Below, piece after piece: positions 45,283-53,788 of a DNA stretch of 64,000 bases (position 1 is the first letter of the stretch; every line of letters begins with the position of its first letter). This stretch comes from Rhizobium sp. NFR07 (GTDB taxonomy: Bacteria; Pseudomonadota; Alphaproteobacteria; Rhizobiales; Rhizobiaceae). The notes under the pieces are model-generated. The model did not search any database and was not told the DNA's origin. It saw nothing but the letters and a program-made list of their open reading frames with translations. The stretch spans positions 42,273 through 106,272 of the forward strand of contig NZ_FOKM01000021.1 in assembly GCF_900111905.1 (NCBI RefSeq), read 5' to 3'. The position numbers and the translations under genes are program-made.

Positions 45283-45573
45283 ATGAAACGATCTCCTGCT
45301 AAGATCCGGGAAGAAATCGTACGGCTCCAAGATCAGTTGAAGCAGGCCGAGAGTCGCGATGCCGAGCGCATCGGCCGGATCGCGCTCAAGGCCGGGCTCG
45401 GCGATTGGGATGTGTCGGAAGACGATCTGCAGACCGCATTCGAGGAAATGGCCAGGACTTTTCGAGCAGATGGAGCTGTTCCATCACGCAGGGAAAGGGG
45501 CAATGGTGGAAGCCCGCTGTCGGATCCGTCACTCGCGCCTCACGCGGCTAAAGGCAACCTTGGCGAGGCTTGA
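45283..45573 (+). CDS. traC: conjugal transfer protein TraC
   Basis: A 96-residue protein, matching the roughly 98 residues of TraC in pTi plasmids. MKRSPAKIREEIVRLQDQLK, then RIGRIALKAGLGDW and FEEMARTF, are typical. It is a small helical protein thought to assist relaxosome formation at oriT. The start of traD lies 4 bp beyond its stop. Confidence 0.85.
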   Translation: MKRSPAKIREEIVRLQDQLKQAESRDAERIGRIALKAGLGDWDVSEDDLQTAFEEMARTFRADGAVPSRRERGNGGSPLSDPSLAPHAAKGNLGEA

Positions 45574-45577
45574 GCGG

Positions 45578-45793
45578 ATGCAGAAGTCCACCTCATCGCA
45601 GATCCGCAAGAAGGATACGCGCGACAAGATTGAGCTCGGCGGCTTGATCGTGAAGGCCGGGCTGAGATGGGAAGAAAGAGCCCTTCTCCTCGGCGCGTTG
45701 ATCGACTTCCGACAGCGCGTAAAACAGGACGGCAAGGAACGTCAGCGGCTGACCATCATCGGGACAGAGGCATTTGGCCGTGGCGATGATTAG
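45578..45793 (+). CDS. traD: conjugal transfer protein TraD (small, Ti type)
   Basis: Seventy-one residues, the exact size of TraD in pTiC58 (not the F-plasmid coupling protein). KKDTRDKIELGGLIVKAGLR then WEERALLLGALIDF are the family core. ATG 45578 lies just past the traC stop. The end overlaps the start of traG. Confidence 0.85.
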   Translation: MQKSTSSQIRKKDTRDKIELGGLIVKAGLRWEERALLLGALIDFRQRVKQDGKERQRLTIIGTEAFGRGDD

Positions 45794-47702
45794 ATTGGTG
45801 CTTCTCATTGCCCCCTGTATCGCGATGATCGCTATCGTGATCGGCTCTACAGGGATCGAACATTTGATGTCGGCTTTCGGTGGGACCGAAGCTGCGAAGT
45901 TGGCACTTGGACGCGTGGGCGTCGCCGCGCCCTATATCGTAGCCGCGAGCGCAGGGGTAACATTTCTGTTCGCCGTCGCTGGAACGCTCAGCATTCGTGT
46001 CGCCGGATGGGGTGTCGTGGTTGGATCCGTATCGACCTGCGCAATTGCCACTGCGCGCGAGATGACACGCCTTATCGGTTTGGCCGGGCGATCGCCAGAT
46101 GGTCAGACGCTTTTATCCTATCTCGATACGGCAACGCTCGCCGGTGCGGGTGCAGCATTGTTGGCAGGATGCTTCGCGCTACGTGTCTTACTCCTCGGCA
46201 ATGCTGCCTTTAGCCGTCCCAGACCGAAGCAAGTCGTCGGCAAGCGTGCACTTCATGGGGAAGCTCACTGGATGACGATGCGGGAAGCAGAAAAGCTGTT
46301 CCCACAAGCTGGCGGAATTGTGGTTGGCGAGCGTTACCGCGTCGATCGAGATAGTGTCGCGGCGCTATCGTTTCGTCCGGGTAACGCCGCCACATGGGGC
46401 GCAGGTGGCAGATCTAAGCTCCTTTGCTTCGATGGTGGGTTTGGCTCGTCGCATGGGATCGTTTTCGCGGGTTCGGGCGGGTTCAAAACGACCTCAGTGA
46501 CAATCCCAACCGCGCTTAAATGGGGAGGAACTCTGATCGTGCTAGATCCTTCGAATGAAGTCGCGCCAATGGTCGTCGATCATCGGCGCCGGGCCGGGCG
46601 CGATGTTCATGTGCTCGATCCGAAAGAGCCCGAGACTGGGATTAATGTGCTGGATTGGATCGGCCAGTTCGGTGGCACCAGGGAGGAAGATATCGCTGCG
46701 GTCGCATCTTGGATCATGAGTGATAGCGGCCAAGGCGGCGGCACGCATGGTGAGTTTTTCAGAGCTTCTGCTCAGCAGCTTCTCACAGCAATCATCGCGG
46801 ATGTCTGCCTTTCAGGGAGCACGGAGCAGACCGAACACACGCTGCGGCGGGTTCGCGCCAACCTTTCAGAACCCGAGCCGACACTGCGGAAGCGGTTGCA
46901 GGAGATCTACGAGAATTCGCAATCCTCGTTCGTCAGGGAGAATGTCGCCGCCTTCGTCAATATGACCCACGAGACTTTCAGCGGCGTCTATGCCAATGCG
47001 ATCAAGGAGACCCATTGGCTGTCCTACCCCAACTATGCAGCCCTGGTGTCTGGATCAACTTTTTCCAGCGGTTCGATAGGTGCCGGCAAGACCGACGTCT
47101 TCATCAACATCGACCTCAAGACGCTTGAGGCGCACGCTGGTCTGGCGCGCGTGATCATCGGTTCTTTTCTCAACGCGATCTACAATCGCAACGGCACGAT
47201 TGAAGGACGCGCGCTCTTCCTCCTCGATGAGGTGGCCAGGCTCGGCTATATGCGCGTCCTCGAAACCGCCCGGGATGCCGGACGCAAATACGGCATCACG
47301 CTCACCTTGATCTATCAATCAATCGGTCAGTTGCGCGAGACCTATGGAGGTCGTGACGCGGCCAGCAAGTGGTTCGAGAGTTGCAGCTGGATCTCGTTCG
47401 CCGCAATCAACGATCCGGAAACTGCCGAATATATCAGCCGAAGATGCGGCCTGATCACGGTCGAGATCGACCAGGTCAGCCAGAACATTCAATCGAAGGG
47501 ATCGTCACGGACCCGATCTAAACAACTCGCGTCTCGCCCCCTTATCCAGCCGCACGAAGTCTTGCGCATGCGCGTCGACGAGCAGATCGTTTTTACGGCT
47601 GGAAATCCGCCATTGCGTTGCGGGCGAGCGATCTGGTTTCGTCGAGGGGAGATGAACGGGTGCGTTCGGATCAAACCGTCACGTACACCACCGCGGGGGT
47701 AA
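45786..47702 (+). CDS. traG: TraG conjugal coupling protein (VirD4-like)
   Basis: A 638-residue T4SS coupling ATPase. It has membrane segments in the first 140 residues, then Walker A AGSGGFKTTSVT (228-239) and Walker B ALFLLDEVARLGYM. It links the TraA-bound plasmid strand to a mating-pair-formation channel. ATG 45786 overlaps the traD stop; in-frame upstream starts exist (TTG 45774, GTG 45780). No trb or virB genes are present in the window, so the channel must be encoded elsewhere. Confidence 0.94.
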   Translation: MIRLVLLIAPCIAMIAIVIGSTGIEHLMSAFGGTEAAKLALGRVGVAAPYIVAASAGVTFLFAVAGTLSIRVAGWGVVVGSVSTCAIATAREMTRLIGLAGRSPDGQTLLSYLDTATLAGAGAALLAGCFALRVLLLGNAAFSRPRPKQVVGKRALHGEAHWMTMREAEKLFPQAGGIVVGERYRVDRDSVAALSFRPGNAATWGAGGRSKLLCFDGGFGSSHGIVFAGSGGFKTTSVTIPTALKWGGTLIVLDPSNEVAPMVVDHRRRAGRDVHVLDPKEPETGINVLDWIGQFGGTREEDIAAVASWIMSDSGQGGGTHGEFFRASAQQLLTAIIADVCLSGSTEQTEHTLRRVRANLSEPEPTLRKRLQEIYENSQSSFVRENVAAFVNMTHETFSGVYANAIKETHWLSYPNYAALVSGSTFSSGSIGAGKTDVFINIDLKTLEAHAGLARVIIGSFLNAIYNRNGTIEGRALFLLDEVARLGYMRVLETARDAGRKYGITLTLIYQSIGQLRETYGGRDAASKWFESCSWISFAAINDPETAEYISRRCGLITVEIDQVSQNIQSKGSSRTRSKQLASRPLIQPHEVLRMRVDEQIVFTAGNPPLRCGRAIWFRRGEMNGCVRIKPSRTPPRG

Positions 47703-47920
47703 GTGCTTGAACGCTGCATCAGTCGCACTGCTCGGAACAATCGGCTGGGGCCGGATCCGAGAAAGACGATGAAGAGTATCGGAGAAATCAGCATAGCGGC
47801 CGCCTCGGCGGGATTTCGGGAATTCTCGACACGCTTCTGGCCGGATCCACGGCAGCCGCAGGAGCCTTAGCATAGCGCCGCGAAGCGGAAGGCGGGATCG
47901 ACTGCCGCCGGTCAGGGCGT

Positions 47921-48163
47921 TCAGATTTCTACCGGCCCCGTCTCGCTCTCATCGGCTTCGCTCAACAGGCCATCATAGACCTCCATCAAAGCATCGGTGA
48001 TCGCCTGGCCGAGCGCGTTGCCGGCGGCACGAAGCTCATCCTCGCTACCGTCCTTGGCTGCGCGAGCAAGCTCTAAACCCTCACCGCTAACACTTTGCTT
48101 GGCGATTTCGATTGCCCATTGACCAAAGTCTCCGCGATTTTCAATCCGGATCGTGTCGTCCAT
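47921..48163 (-). CDS. small acidic hypothetical protein
   Basis: An 80-residue acidic protein (MDDTIRIENRGDFGQWAIEI, then AARAAKDGSEDELRAAGNAL-like repeats of Ala/Asp/Glu). AAGGAG precedes ATG 48163. It is divergent from the WGR gene. No family is recognised. Confidence 0.6.
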   Translation of the reverse strand: MDDTIRIENRGDFGQWAIEIAKQSVSGEGLELARAAKDGSEDELRAAGNALGQAITDALMEVYDGLLSEADESETGPVEI

Positions 48164-48326
48164 TACTATCTCCTTCTGATCGCGCCTTCTTCTACCGACC
48201 CAGCTAACAAAACAAGGGGCGCGGTCTTCATGGGCACGTTTTGACATCACTGAGATGAATCGATCCCACGTCATCGATTCATATCTTTCGTTGGACGGTC
48301 GACCGCTGTGATGGAACACTTTCGTC

Positions 48327-48587
48327 ATGATCAGCCAGCCTTATCAGACCTATATCGAACGATCGGACCGAGCGCGTAACATGGCGCGCTTCTACGCGAT
48401 GACGATCGATCAGACCCTGTTCGGGAAAGCTTGCCTGACTCGGCGTTGGGGCAGGATCGGAACGTCGGGCCGATCAGTGAGCCACCATTTTGAGCGTGAG
48501 CAGGAAGCAGTTGTCCTTTTCCTCGATCTGCTAAGGCGAAAGCGCAACAGAGGTTATGTTGCTGTGAGAGCGAGATCGGACGCCTGA
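48327..48587 (+). CDS. WGR-domain protein
   Basis: An 86-residue stand-alone WGR domain. The eponymous motif TRRWGRIGTSGRS is preceded by RNMARFYAMTIDQTLFG and followed by FEREQEAVVLFLDLLRRKR. WGR domains bind nucleic acid, as in PARP and some polymerase-associated proteins. Single-domain WGR proteins recur on rhizobial plasmids; their role is unknown. Confidence 0.82.
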   Translation: MISQPYQTYIERSDRARNMARFYAMTIDQTLFGKACLTRRWGRIGTSGRSVSHHFEREQEAVVLFLDLLRRKRNRGYVAVRARSDA

Positions 48588-48678
48588 CGTTTGGAGCCGG
48601 GTGGCGTTGCTGAGGGCGACAGAGGGAGACTGCCGCAGTCGTCGCCCATCCCGGTCACGACGCGGAAGGCGCTCCCCC

Positions 48679-48849
48679 TCAGAAAGGCGCCTCGACCTCT
48701 GAACTGCCGCTCTGTTCGGCGATGGCGACGGCAAGTTCTGCCTGGATAAGTTCGAGCTCGGCTTCGATCTGACGGCGCTCCGCGGCGTTGATTGCATTAC
48801 GAAGTTCGGCGCGAAGTTCTTCGATCTGCTGCTCGATAGAATGGGTCAT
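48679..48849 (-). CDS. very small coiled-coil protein
   Basis: Fifty-six residues from ATG 48849 with AAGGAG about 10 nt upstream. MTHSIEQQIEELRAELRN, then QIEAELELIQAELAVAIAEQ, form heptad-like Leu/Ile/Ala repeats predicting one long amphipathic coiled coil. The gene is unusually short and easily missed. It may multimerise or bind a partner coiled coil, such as the SyrB-like tails; this is speculative. Confidence 0.6.
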   Translation of the reverse strand: MTHSIEQQIEELRAELRNAINAAERRQIEAELELIQAELAVAIAEQSGSSEVEAPF

Positions 48850-49255
48850 CGTCTCATCTCCTTGAGTTCGTGAAAGACGAAGATCGGCGCCAGCGAGGTG
48901 ATGGCGGGGTCAGGGATCGCGTTTGCGACCGGCAGAGCCGGGGAGTGGGGGAGCCGATTTCCGAAAGCGGCAGGCCGACGGCCGCTGGAGGGAATTGGGG
49001 GAACCGCTCATCCTTGAGGCCGCTATCGCCGACAGGCACAATTGGTCATCTGAGCAGCTACCCACACGGGTGGATGTGGCACCAAAAAAGCCGAAACCGG
49101 CTCGATGCTCGTTTCGGCTTTCTAAAAGGTTCAGTTGGCAGTCCTGACCCGCGATCTCCGCCTGCCGGTCCCCACGCAGATGTGGTCCAATCCCAAGGCT
49201 GCCCTTCCAAAGAGGAAGTCCCAGCTTTCTTCAGGCTCTGTTTGCTGAATGCCGA
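48850..49255. other. intergenic with a bidirectional terminator
   Basis: No convincing gene is visible in these 406 bp. AAAGCCGAAAC (49087-49097) pairs with GTTTCGGCTTT (49111-49121) across 13 nt, with A-runs on the left and T-runs on the right arm edge. It can terminate transcription from either side. Confidence 0.6.
49087..49121. terminator. bidirectional intrinsic terminator
   Basis: An 11-bp perfect stem GCCGAAAC/GTTTCGGC extended by AAA/TTT on the outer edge, with a 13-nt loop. It separates the WGR and small-coiled-coil genes from the DUF736 remnant and SyrB-like genes. Confidence 0.7.
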
Positions 49256-49427
49256 TCAGATGCATTGAATGTAGTCCTGGCCTTCGACCTCACGCCGCGC
49301 TGCGGAGGTGGGGTCTGGGAAGGGCGGATCCGTCGAGGTCGAGAGAGACATAGTCGAGGCCCTGAATCGGCATTTCCTGGCAGGCGCCGTCGAATTCGGC
49401 CGGATCCGATTAGACGTCGCATCCCTT
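49256..49427 (-). pseudogene. decayed second copy of the DUF736 gene
   Basis: The minus strand reads GACQEMPIQGLDYVSLDLDG then ALPRP in one frame, and REVEGQDYIQCI in another. These match GAAWQKTSGEGRDYLSLKL, FPAP and AEVEGQQDLQLI of the intact DUF736 protein at 51021-51329. The N-terminal part and start are deleted, and a frame change lies near 49305. The sequence to its right (49428-49665) resembles the upstream region of the intact gene. Confidence 0.75.
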
Positions 49428-49800
49428 TCGCTGTCTCGAGCTTCTCCATTGCGGCTTCGATGACAGTCGCTTGGACTGGAAACGATCCGGCATAGCGGTC
49501 AGGACCGAATGCAATAGAGGACGGAAGCTCTTTCGATTCATCAGCCGCGAAGAGAGCAGGCTTGCAGCGGTGGCGCAAGAAATCTCAGGATGCCCGTCGC
49601 TGAGGACGATCGGGGTGAAGGCGGCCTCAGGTCTGGCTTGCCTCATCGAACCTGCCGATGGCGCGGATCGGTGCCGCACTCGCAAAAAAAGCACCTATGG
49701 CAGCATTTAGCGCGTTTTGGCCGGGAAAATGGCTGTTCTTAGTGATTGACTTCCCGTAATGGCGAAACGCATGCTCTCGCGCCTGACAAAGGAGAAACTG

Positions 49801-50217
49801 ATGGCCGACGAAATCACGCCTGAGACCCCTAGCCGTACAACGACCGAAACGCCGGCCGCCGCCCCTGCTGCCAAGAAGACACGAGCACCGCGCCGTCCGA
49901 AGGCTGCAGCGGAAACCGCTGCTAGCGAAGTACCGGCTGTGGCAACCGAGACGCCGGTAAAGAAGACGCGCGCCAAGCGTGGTTCCAAGCAGGCCGCCGC
50001 AAAGGCTGAGAAGAGTGCTGTTGGGTCGAAGAAGACTGCCACCCGCGTGCCGCGCGTCAAGGCTGCCGCAACTACACCAGTGGCAGCCGTTGAGTTTTCG
50101 GATGACATCGCCGACCTGATCAAGCTCGAGGAAGAGAACACGCAGCTCCGCAAGGAGCTGTCCGCGAAGCTGCGCTCGGAAAACGCCGATCTGCGCAAGC
50201 GTCTCGGCAAGGCCTGA
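49801..50217 (+). CDS. syrB: SyrB-like protein
   Basis: A 138-residue protein of the SyrB family. An Ala/Thr/Lys-rich basic middle (KKTRAPRRPKAAAET, KKTRAKRGSK) is followed by the conserved tail DIADLIKLEEENTQLRKELS then SENADLRKRLGKA. ATG 49801 follows AAAGGAGAAACTG. The frame is open upstream, but those residues are not SyrB-like. In S. meliloti SyrB is reported to repress syrM; function here is inferred only from similarity. It is followed by a GC-rich hairpin and another SyrB-like gene. Confidence 0.85.
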   Translation: MADEITPETPSRTTTETPAAAPAAKKTRAPRRPKAAAETAASEVPAVATETPVKKTRAKRGSKQAAAKAEKSAVGSKKTATRVPRVKAAATTPVAAVEFSDDIADLIKLEEENTQLRKELSAKLRSENADLRKRLGKA

Positions 50218-50277
50218 GAGCAATTCCGGAATGCCGTTGCCATCGGCCACGGTGACACCATTTCATGATGCGAAATC

Positions 50278-50301
50278 GCCGGGCTCGTGATCGGGCCCGG
50301 C
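50278..50301 (+). terminator. GC-rich stem-loop after syrB
   Basis: GCCGGGC (50278-50284) pairs perfectly with GCCCGGC (50295-50301) across 10 nt, 61 bp after the syrB stop. There is no T-tract, so termination may be partial. Confidence 0.5.
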
Positions 50302-50354
50302 TAATGCAATTTGCTGCCGTGTCAAGCTGCAGCCATGTTTGAGGTTCGGATGCG

Positions 50355-50954
50355 ATGAGAACACCATGGAGATTTGTGGCTGACCTGGTGTCGCGTAAGC
50401 CGAAAGCAGACCATTCAGGAGCGCCCGGTTCGGCCCCGAAAGAGATCAACGCGCTGGACTATAATCCCGGCGACGAGCCGGATCGAGAGATAGATTCCAC
50501 GCCTGCCCAGAAGTCAGGCGGGGTCGGGCCAGCGCAGGAGCCGGAAACTCAAGCCACGGCACCGGCCTTAGTCCCTGAACCGGCGACAGAAGATACGAAC
50601 GTTTCGCCGCCTGAGATCGATACCGCGACCGTCATCGAAGAGGCCACCTCTCCCTCTCCAGCGATTGCATCCGTAGAGACCGCACCCGCGGCCACCGCGG
50701 ACAACGCCATTGACGTTGCGGTCAAGAAAACGGTGCAAGCGCGGAACAAGCCGTCCGCTCCAGCACCTCAGGCGTCTTCCGATGTGCCGGCCGTCGTGGA
50801 AGCACCGGCGGCCCCCGTCGGCCCGAAGACATTCGTCGAGGAGATGGCCGCGCTTGACCTGGAAGTCGCAGCCCTGCGACGCGAGCTTGCAAAGAAACTG
50901 CGCGCACAGAATGCGCAATTGCGCAGAATGATTGCCCGTTTCGACGGGCGCTGA
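50355..50954 (+). CDS. SyrB-like C-terminal-motif protein
   Basis: A 199-residue protein. The N-terminal two-thirds is low-complexity (Pro, Glu, Ala, Thr) without a fold. The C-terminal 45 residues (FVEEMAALDLEVAALRREL, AKKLRAQNAQLRRMIARFDG) share the Leu/charged repeat with syrB. A remnant of a close relative lies at 18047-18180. No strong Shine-Dalgarno is seen near ATG 50355. It could be a regulator with a disordered arm; function unknown. Confidence 0.7.
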   Translation: MRTPWRFVADLVSRKPKADHSGAPGSAPKEINALDYNPGDEPDREIDSTPAQKSGGVGPAQEPETQATAPALVPEPATEDTNVSPPEIDTATVIEEATSPSPAIASVETAPAATADNAIDVAVKKTVQARNKPSAPAPQASSDVPAVVEAPAAPVGPKTFVEEMAALDLEVAALRRELAKKLRAQNAQLRRMIARFDGR

Positions 50955-50988
50955 CCGCAGGTTGGCTCAGCCTCTCGATGAGAGTTAA

Positions 50989-51012
50989 GGGCTTCGCCTT
51001 TCGGCGAAGCCC
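50989..51012. terminator. strong bidirectional hairpin
   Basis: GGGCTTCGCC (50989-50998) pairs with GGCGAAGCCC (51003-51012), a perfect 10-bp stem with a 4-nt loop. It sits between the convergent SyrB-like and DUF736 genes. Confidence 0.8.
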
Positions 51013-51020
51013 CGTGAGCT

Positions 51021-51329
51021 TCAGTCGCGATTGGAGCGGGACCAGATGAGCTGGAGATCCTGCTGGCCTTCGACCTCGGCAAGCGTCGCGTAGATCGGGG
51101 CCGGGAAGCTCGGATCGTCGAGCTTGAGGGACAGGTAGTCGCGACCCTCGCCGGAGGTTTTCTGCCAGGCGGCGCCGAGCTCGACCGGGCCTGCGTAAAC
51201 GCGGAACTGCGGGCCTTTCTCGGAAGGGTTGTCGACGCGGCTGATACGAGCCTTGACGTTGAGGGCGAGTGTCCGGATGGAGCCGGTGAAGCCGTTCTTT
51301 TCGGATGTGAAGGTGCCGATGGTAGCCAT
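51021..51329 (-). CDS. DUF736 protein
   Basis: A 102-residue protein opening MATIGTFTSEKNGFTGSIRT, the hallmark of DUF736. ARISRVDNPSEKGPQFRVYA, then GEGRDYLSLKLDDPSFPAPI and EGQQDLQLIWSR, complete it. DUF736 proteins are a single small domain found almost only on plasmids and mobile islands of alphaproteobacteria; function is unknown. A decayed duplicate lies at 49256-49427. Confidence 0.92.
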   Translation of the reverse strand: MATIGTFTSEKNGFTGSIRTLALNVKARISRVDNPSEKGPQFRVYAGPVELGAAWQKTSGEGRDYLSLKLDDPSFPAPIYATLAEVEGQQDLQLIWSRSNRD

Positions 51330-51799
51330 TGCTGCATTCCTTTTGCTGTTTCGGGCCGCTCCATTGCGGCCTCGATGGCAGTCTCCAAGACCGGAGACGA
51401 TCGGCCCGCACCCGCCAGGGCCGCAATGCAATGGAGGACGGCATGTCATGAGATTTTTTAGCGGGCGAGGAGGGCGGCCTTGCCGCCTGGGGTCAACAAA
51501 TCTCAGGACTTCCGTTGCGGGAGCACGATCGAGGCGAAGCCGGGTTCCGGTCAGACATGCCCCATCGAGCCCGCACAGGGAGCTCCGGGGAAACCTGCCA
51601 AAGGGATGTAGCAACGGCGTTGCTCGTGGCATTCGATCACCAAAAAACACTTCACCAACCCGCCACTTCGCGAGCGTCACCGTCTGTATTGGATCGCATC
51701 GGCTCCCTGCTATCTTCCATCGAAGAGCCCGTTGCCACCTGAACGCTCGCGATATCGCGTCGTGACGGCAATTGACCGCCGAAAGGCTTCACGAACCTG
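51330..51799. other. leader region of the DUF736 gene, no gene recognised
   Basis: These 470 bp have no convincing coding frame. Segments around 51367-51390, 51430-51440 and 51512-51570 recur in the same order upstream of the DUF736 remnant (49446-49655), for instance CTCCATTGCGGC, AAATCTCAGGA and a CATCGA-containing block. This suggests a copied regulatory leader. Confidence 0.5.
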
Positions 51800-51955
51800 A
51801 TGCGCCGGCCGACAAGACCGTTTATCGCCGAACGCAAGCCTGCTGCCCCGAAGATGTCGGTCTGGACAAGGCTGAATGCCGATATCGCCCATGGTCTCGA
51901 GGAAGAACAGGAGGGTGATCGACCGGAGATCACGAAAGCCTCCGGCCGCCGCTGA
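51800..51955 (+). pseudogene. short SyrB-like N-terminal fragment
   Basis: Fifty-one codons from ATG 51800 read MRRPTRPFIAERKPAAPKMS then VWTRLNADIAHGLEEEQEGD and end at a TGA. The opening resembles that of the 17407 SyrB-like protein (KQPKRNFVIEYKSGRR, then SIWGNLDL). It lacks the C-terminal motif. A short functional peptide cannot be excluded. It is convergent with ardC. Confidence 0.4.
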
Positions 51956-51965
51956 TGCTGCCCGG

Positions 51966-52883
51966 TTAGGCCGCCGCAAGCGGCTCATCGCCTGGCTGCA
52001 GGGAGTGCAGGAAACTCGCTGCCCGTTGCGCATGCGCCGCCGCCTGGAAGATTGCCCGCTTGTCGTCAGCCAGCACGTTGAGCCAGCATTGGAGGTAGGA
52101 GGCATGATCCGGCCGCGGTTCCAGTTCCGGTGCGATCCCGAGGTCGGCACACAGGAAGCAACTGCCGAGTTCGGCGATCAGTTCCTCGCGGGCACGTTCG
52201 CTTTTATCCTTGGCATAGCGGGAAAGATCACGCCCGAGCCGGCCTTCCGGAGCCGTCCAATGGGTCATCTCGTGGCTCAATGTCGCATAGTAGCTTGCTG
52301 CATCCTTGAATGTTTCGAAGGCCGGCATCTGAACATGATCCGTGACCGGACCATAGAATGCCTGATTACCGCCGTGGCGGATGACCGCACCGGTATTGCG
52401 GAAGAACCGGTCTGCCCCTGCAATCCGTTCGACCGGATCCGCAGCGCGCACGGGCCGGTGGTAACAGTGATCGGGCAATCCGTCGATCTGGTCGACGTTG
52501 AAGACGCAATAGGCCTTGAGGAAGGGGATCTCGCGATCGACCTCGGCGCCATTCGCATCGGCCTCCGATTTCGTGAAGCGGCTGGCGAAGACGACGGTTG
52601 TCCCCGTTTCGCCTTTGCGCACGCCGGCGCCAAGTTCGAGGGCCTGCCTAAAGGTCATCCACGTCGACGCAGCAAAGCCGCGCGACATCTGCTCCGACCA
52701 GAGAAGGAGCACGTTCACACCCGAATAGGGCTGTCCAGTGTGGCGCAGCGGCCGGGTGATCCGGCCTTCGGTATTGGATGCGTTCCAGGGTTTCATCCAG
52801 GGACGCACGCCGAGGGCGAGATCTTCGACAATCCTGTCGGTAATCCGGGAATAGAGGTCGGCACGGTTGCTTTCGTGTTTCAT
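51966..52883 (-). CDS. ardC: ArdC-type antirestriction protein
   Basis: A 305-residue protein with the ArdC N-terminal ssDNA-binding domain (YSRITDRIVEDLALGVRPWM, GINVLLLW-like GVNVLLLWSEQ) and a zinc-metallopeptidase-like C-terminal domain with SHEMTHW (His-Glu-x-x-His). ArdC proteins protect incoming plasmid DNA from restriction during conjugation. I placed the start at ATG 52883, where homology begins; the frame is open for 107 residues upstream without similarity. Confidence 0.9.
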   Translation of the reverse strand: MKHESNRADLYSRITDRIVEDLALGVRPWMKPWNASNTEGRITRPLRHTGQPYSGVNVLLLWSEQMSRGFAASTWMTFRQALELGAGVRKGETGTTVVFASRFTKSEADANGAEVDREIPFLKAYCVFNVDQIDGLPDHCYHRPVRAADPVERIAGADRFFRNTGAVIRHGGNQAFYGPVTDHVQMPAFETFKDAASYYATLSHEMTHWTAPEGRLGRDLSRYAKDKSERAREELIAELGSCFLCADLGIAPELEPRPDHASYLQCWLNVLADDKRAIFQAAAHAQRAASFLHSLQPGDEPLAAA

Positions 52884-53200
52884 GCTCAAGCCATTTCTCC
52901 ATCTTTTAGGGATCCGCGCCGATCGCGGTCCCGTCGCGGAGGAAAGGGGCAGGAGCGCAGGAGCCGGGGCCGGGCACCGGAACGGCCGGAACAGCGTGGA
53001 GGACGGCGAAGCCGTTGCGCGGCGCCGGCGGCTCCTGCAGGACCGACGCCTGAAGACGGGCCGTGACGATCCGGCCGAATGCCTTGCCGTTTTGCCCGCA
53101 GCCGGCGTGATCCGGCACGCGGATAAGCCGGGGCCGAGAGAACGGGCCCGTGTTGACTGATAGAAGGCGGGGGGCTCACTCGCCACCCGCCGCGGCCGTG
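52884..53200. other. intergenic upstream of ardC
   Basis: This 317-bp GC-rich region is open in one frame continuous with ardC, but the predicted residues are Arg/Pro-rich and unlike any family. It probably holds the ardC promoter. No clear -35/-10 or hairpin stands out. Confidence 0.4.
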
Positions 53201-53788
53201 TCATTCGAAAGCCGACATCTGTGCCGCCGCCGCTTTGCGATCCACGGACTGACCGAGATTTTCGACCGGGCGTTCGAAGGGCCTCCAGTTTTCTCCGATG
53301 ACCCCGTTGTAGGCCGCGACGGCGCCTTCCGCCGCCATCCGCAGTGCGTGGGCCTGGACGCCCATGTTCGCGGCGAATTCCCGCTTGCGGTGCGCAGAAC
53401 TGTCGTAGCCCACGGGACCATCGAGGTCTTCGTCACGGGCGTCGTTTGCCGCCTTGGCGGTCGCATCGCGCGCCTGCGTGACGGCCTTGCTGTAAAACTG
53501 GCCGGCGCCATGCGCGGATCCGACATAGGCGCCGACGATCCGCTGCAGGTGGATCTGCATTGCCCGTTCGCCCAGGCCTTCACTCAGGGCTTCGGCCGTT
53601 TCGCGGATGAGGCGCTCGTGAAGATCCCGGATCCCGTCGCTGTCGATGACCGCTGTCGCGAAGCTTTCGGCGATCTTGAGCGCTTGGGCTGTGTCCGGGC
53701 AGGTCAGCCGGACCATTTCGACGGTCGTGCCCTTGCGGAGCTGGCTGGCACGGGCGGATTGGCGCGGGTTGGGTGCGATCTTTGCCAT
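53201..53788 (-). CDS. plasmid-associated hypothetical protein
   Basis: A 195-residue helical protein (MAKIAPNPRQSARASQLRKG, EMVRLTCPDTAQALKIAESF, HERLIRETAEALSEGLG, AMQIHLQRIVGAYVGSAHGA). AAGGAA lies before ATG 53788. It accompanies ardC and DUF736 genes on several rhizobial plasmids as I recall them. No domain is recognised. Confidence 0.65.
   Translation of the reverse strand: MAKIAPNPRQSARASQLRKGTTVEMVRLTCPDTAQALKIAESFATAVIDSDGIRDLHERLIRETAEALSEGLGERAMQIHLQRIVGAYVGSAHGAGQFYSKAVTQARDATAKAANDARDEDLDGPVGYDSSAHRKREFAANMGVQAHALRMAAEGAVAAYNGVIGENWRPFERPVENLGQSVDRKAAAAQMSAFE

Noticed and set aside
47703..47920. A 33-codon frame after traG
   Set aside because: It is short and lacks a ribosome-binding site; no homologue of the usual gene after traG is recognisable.
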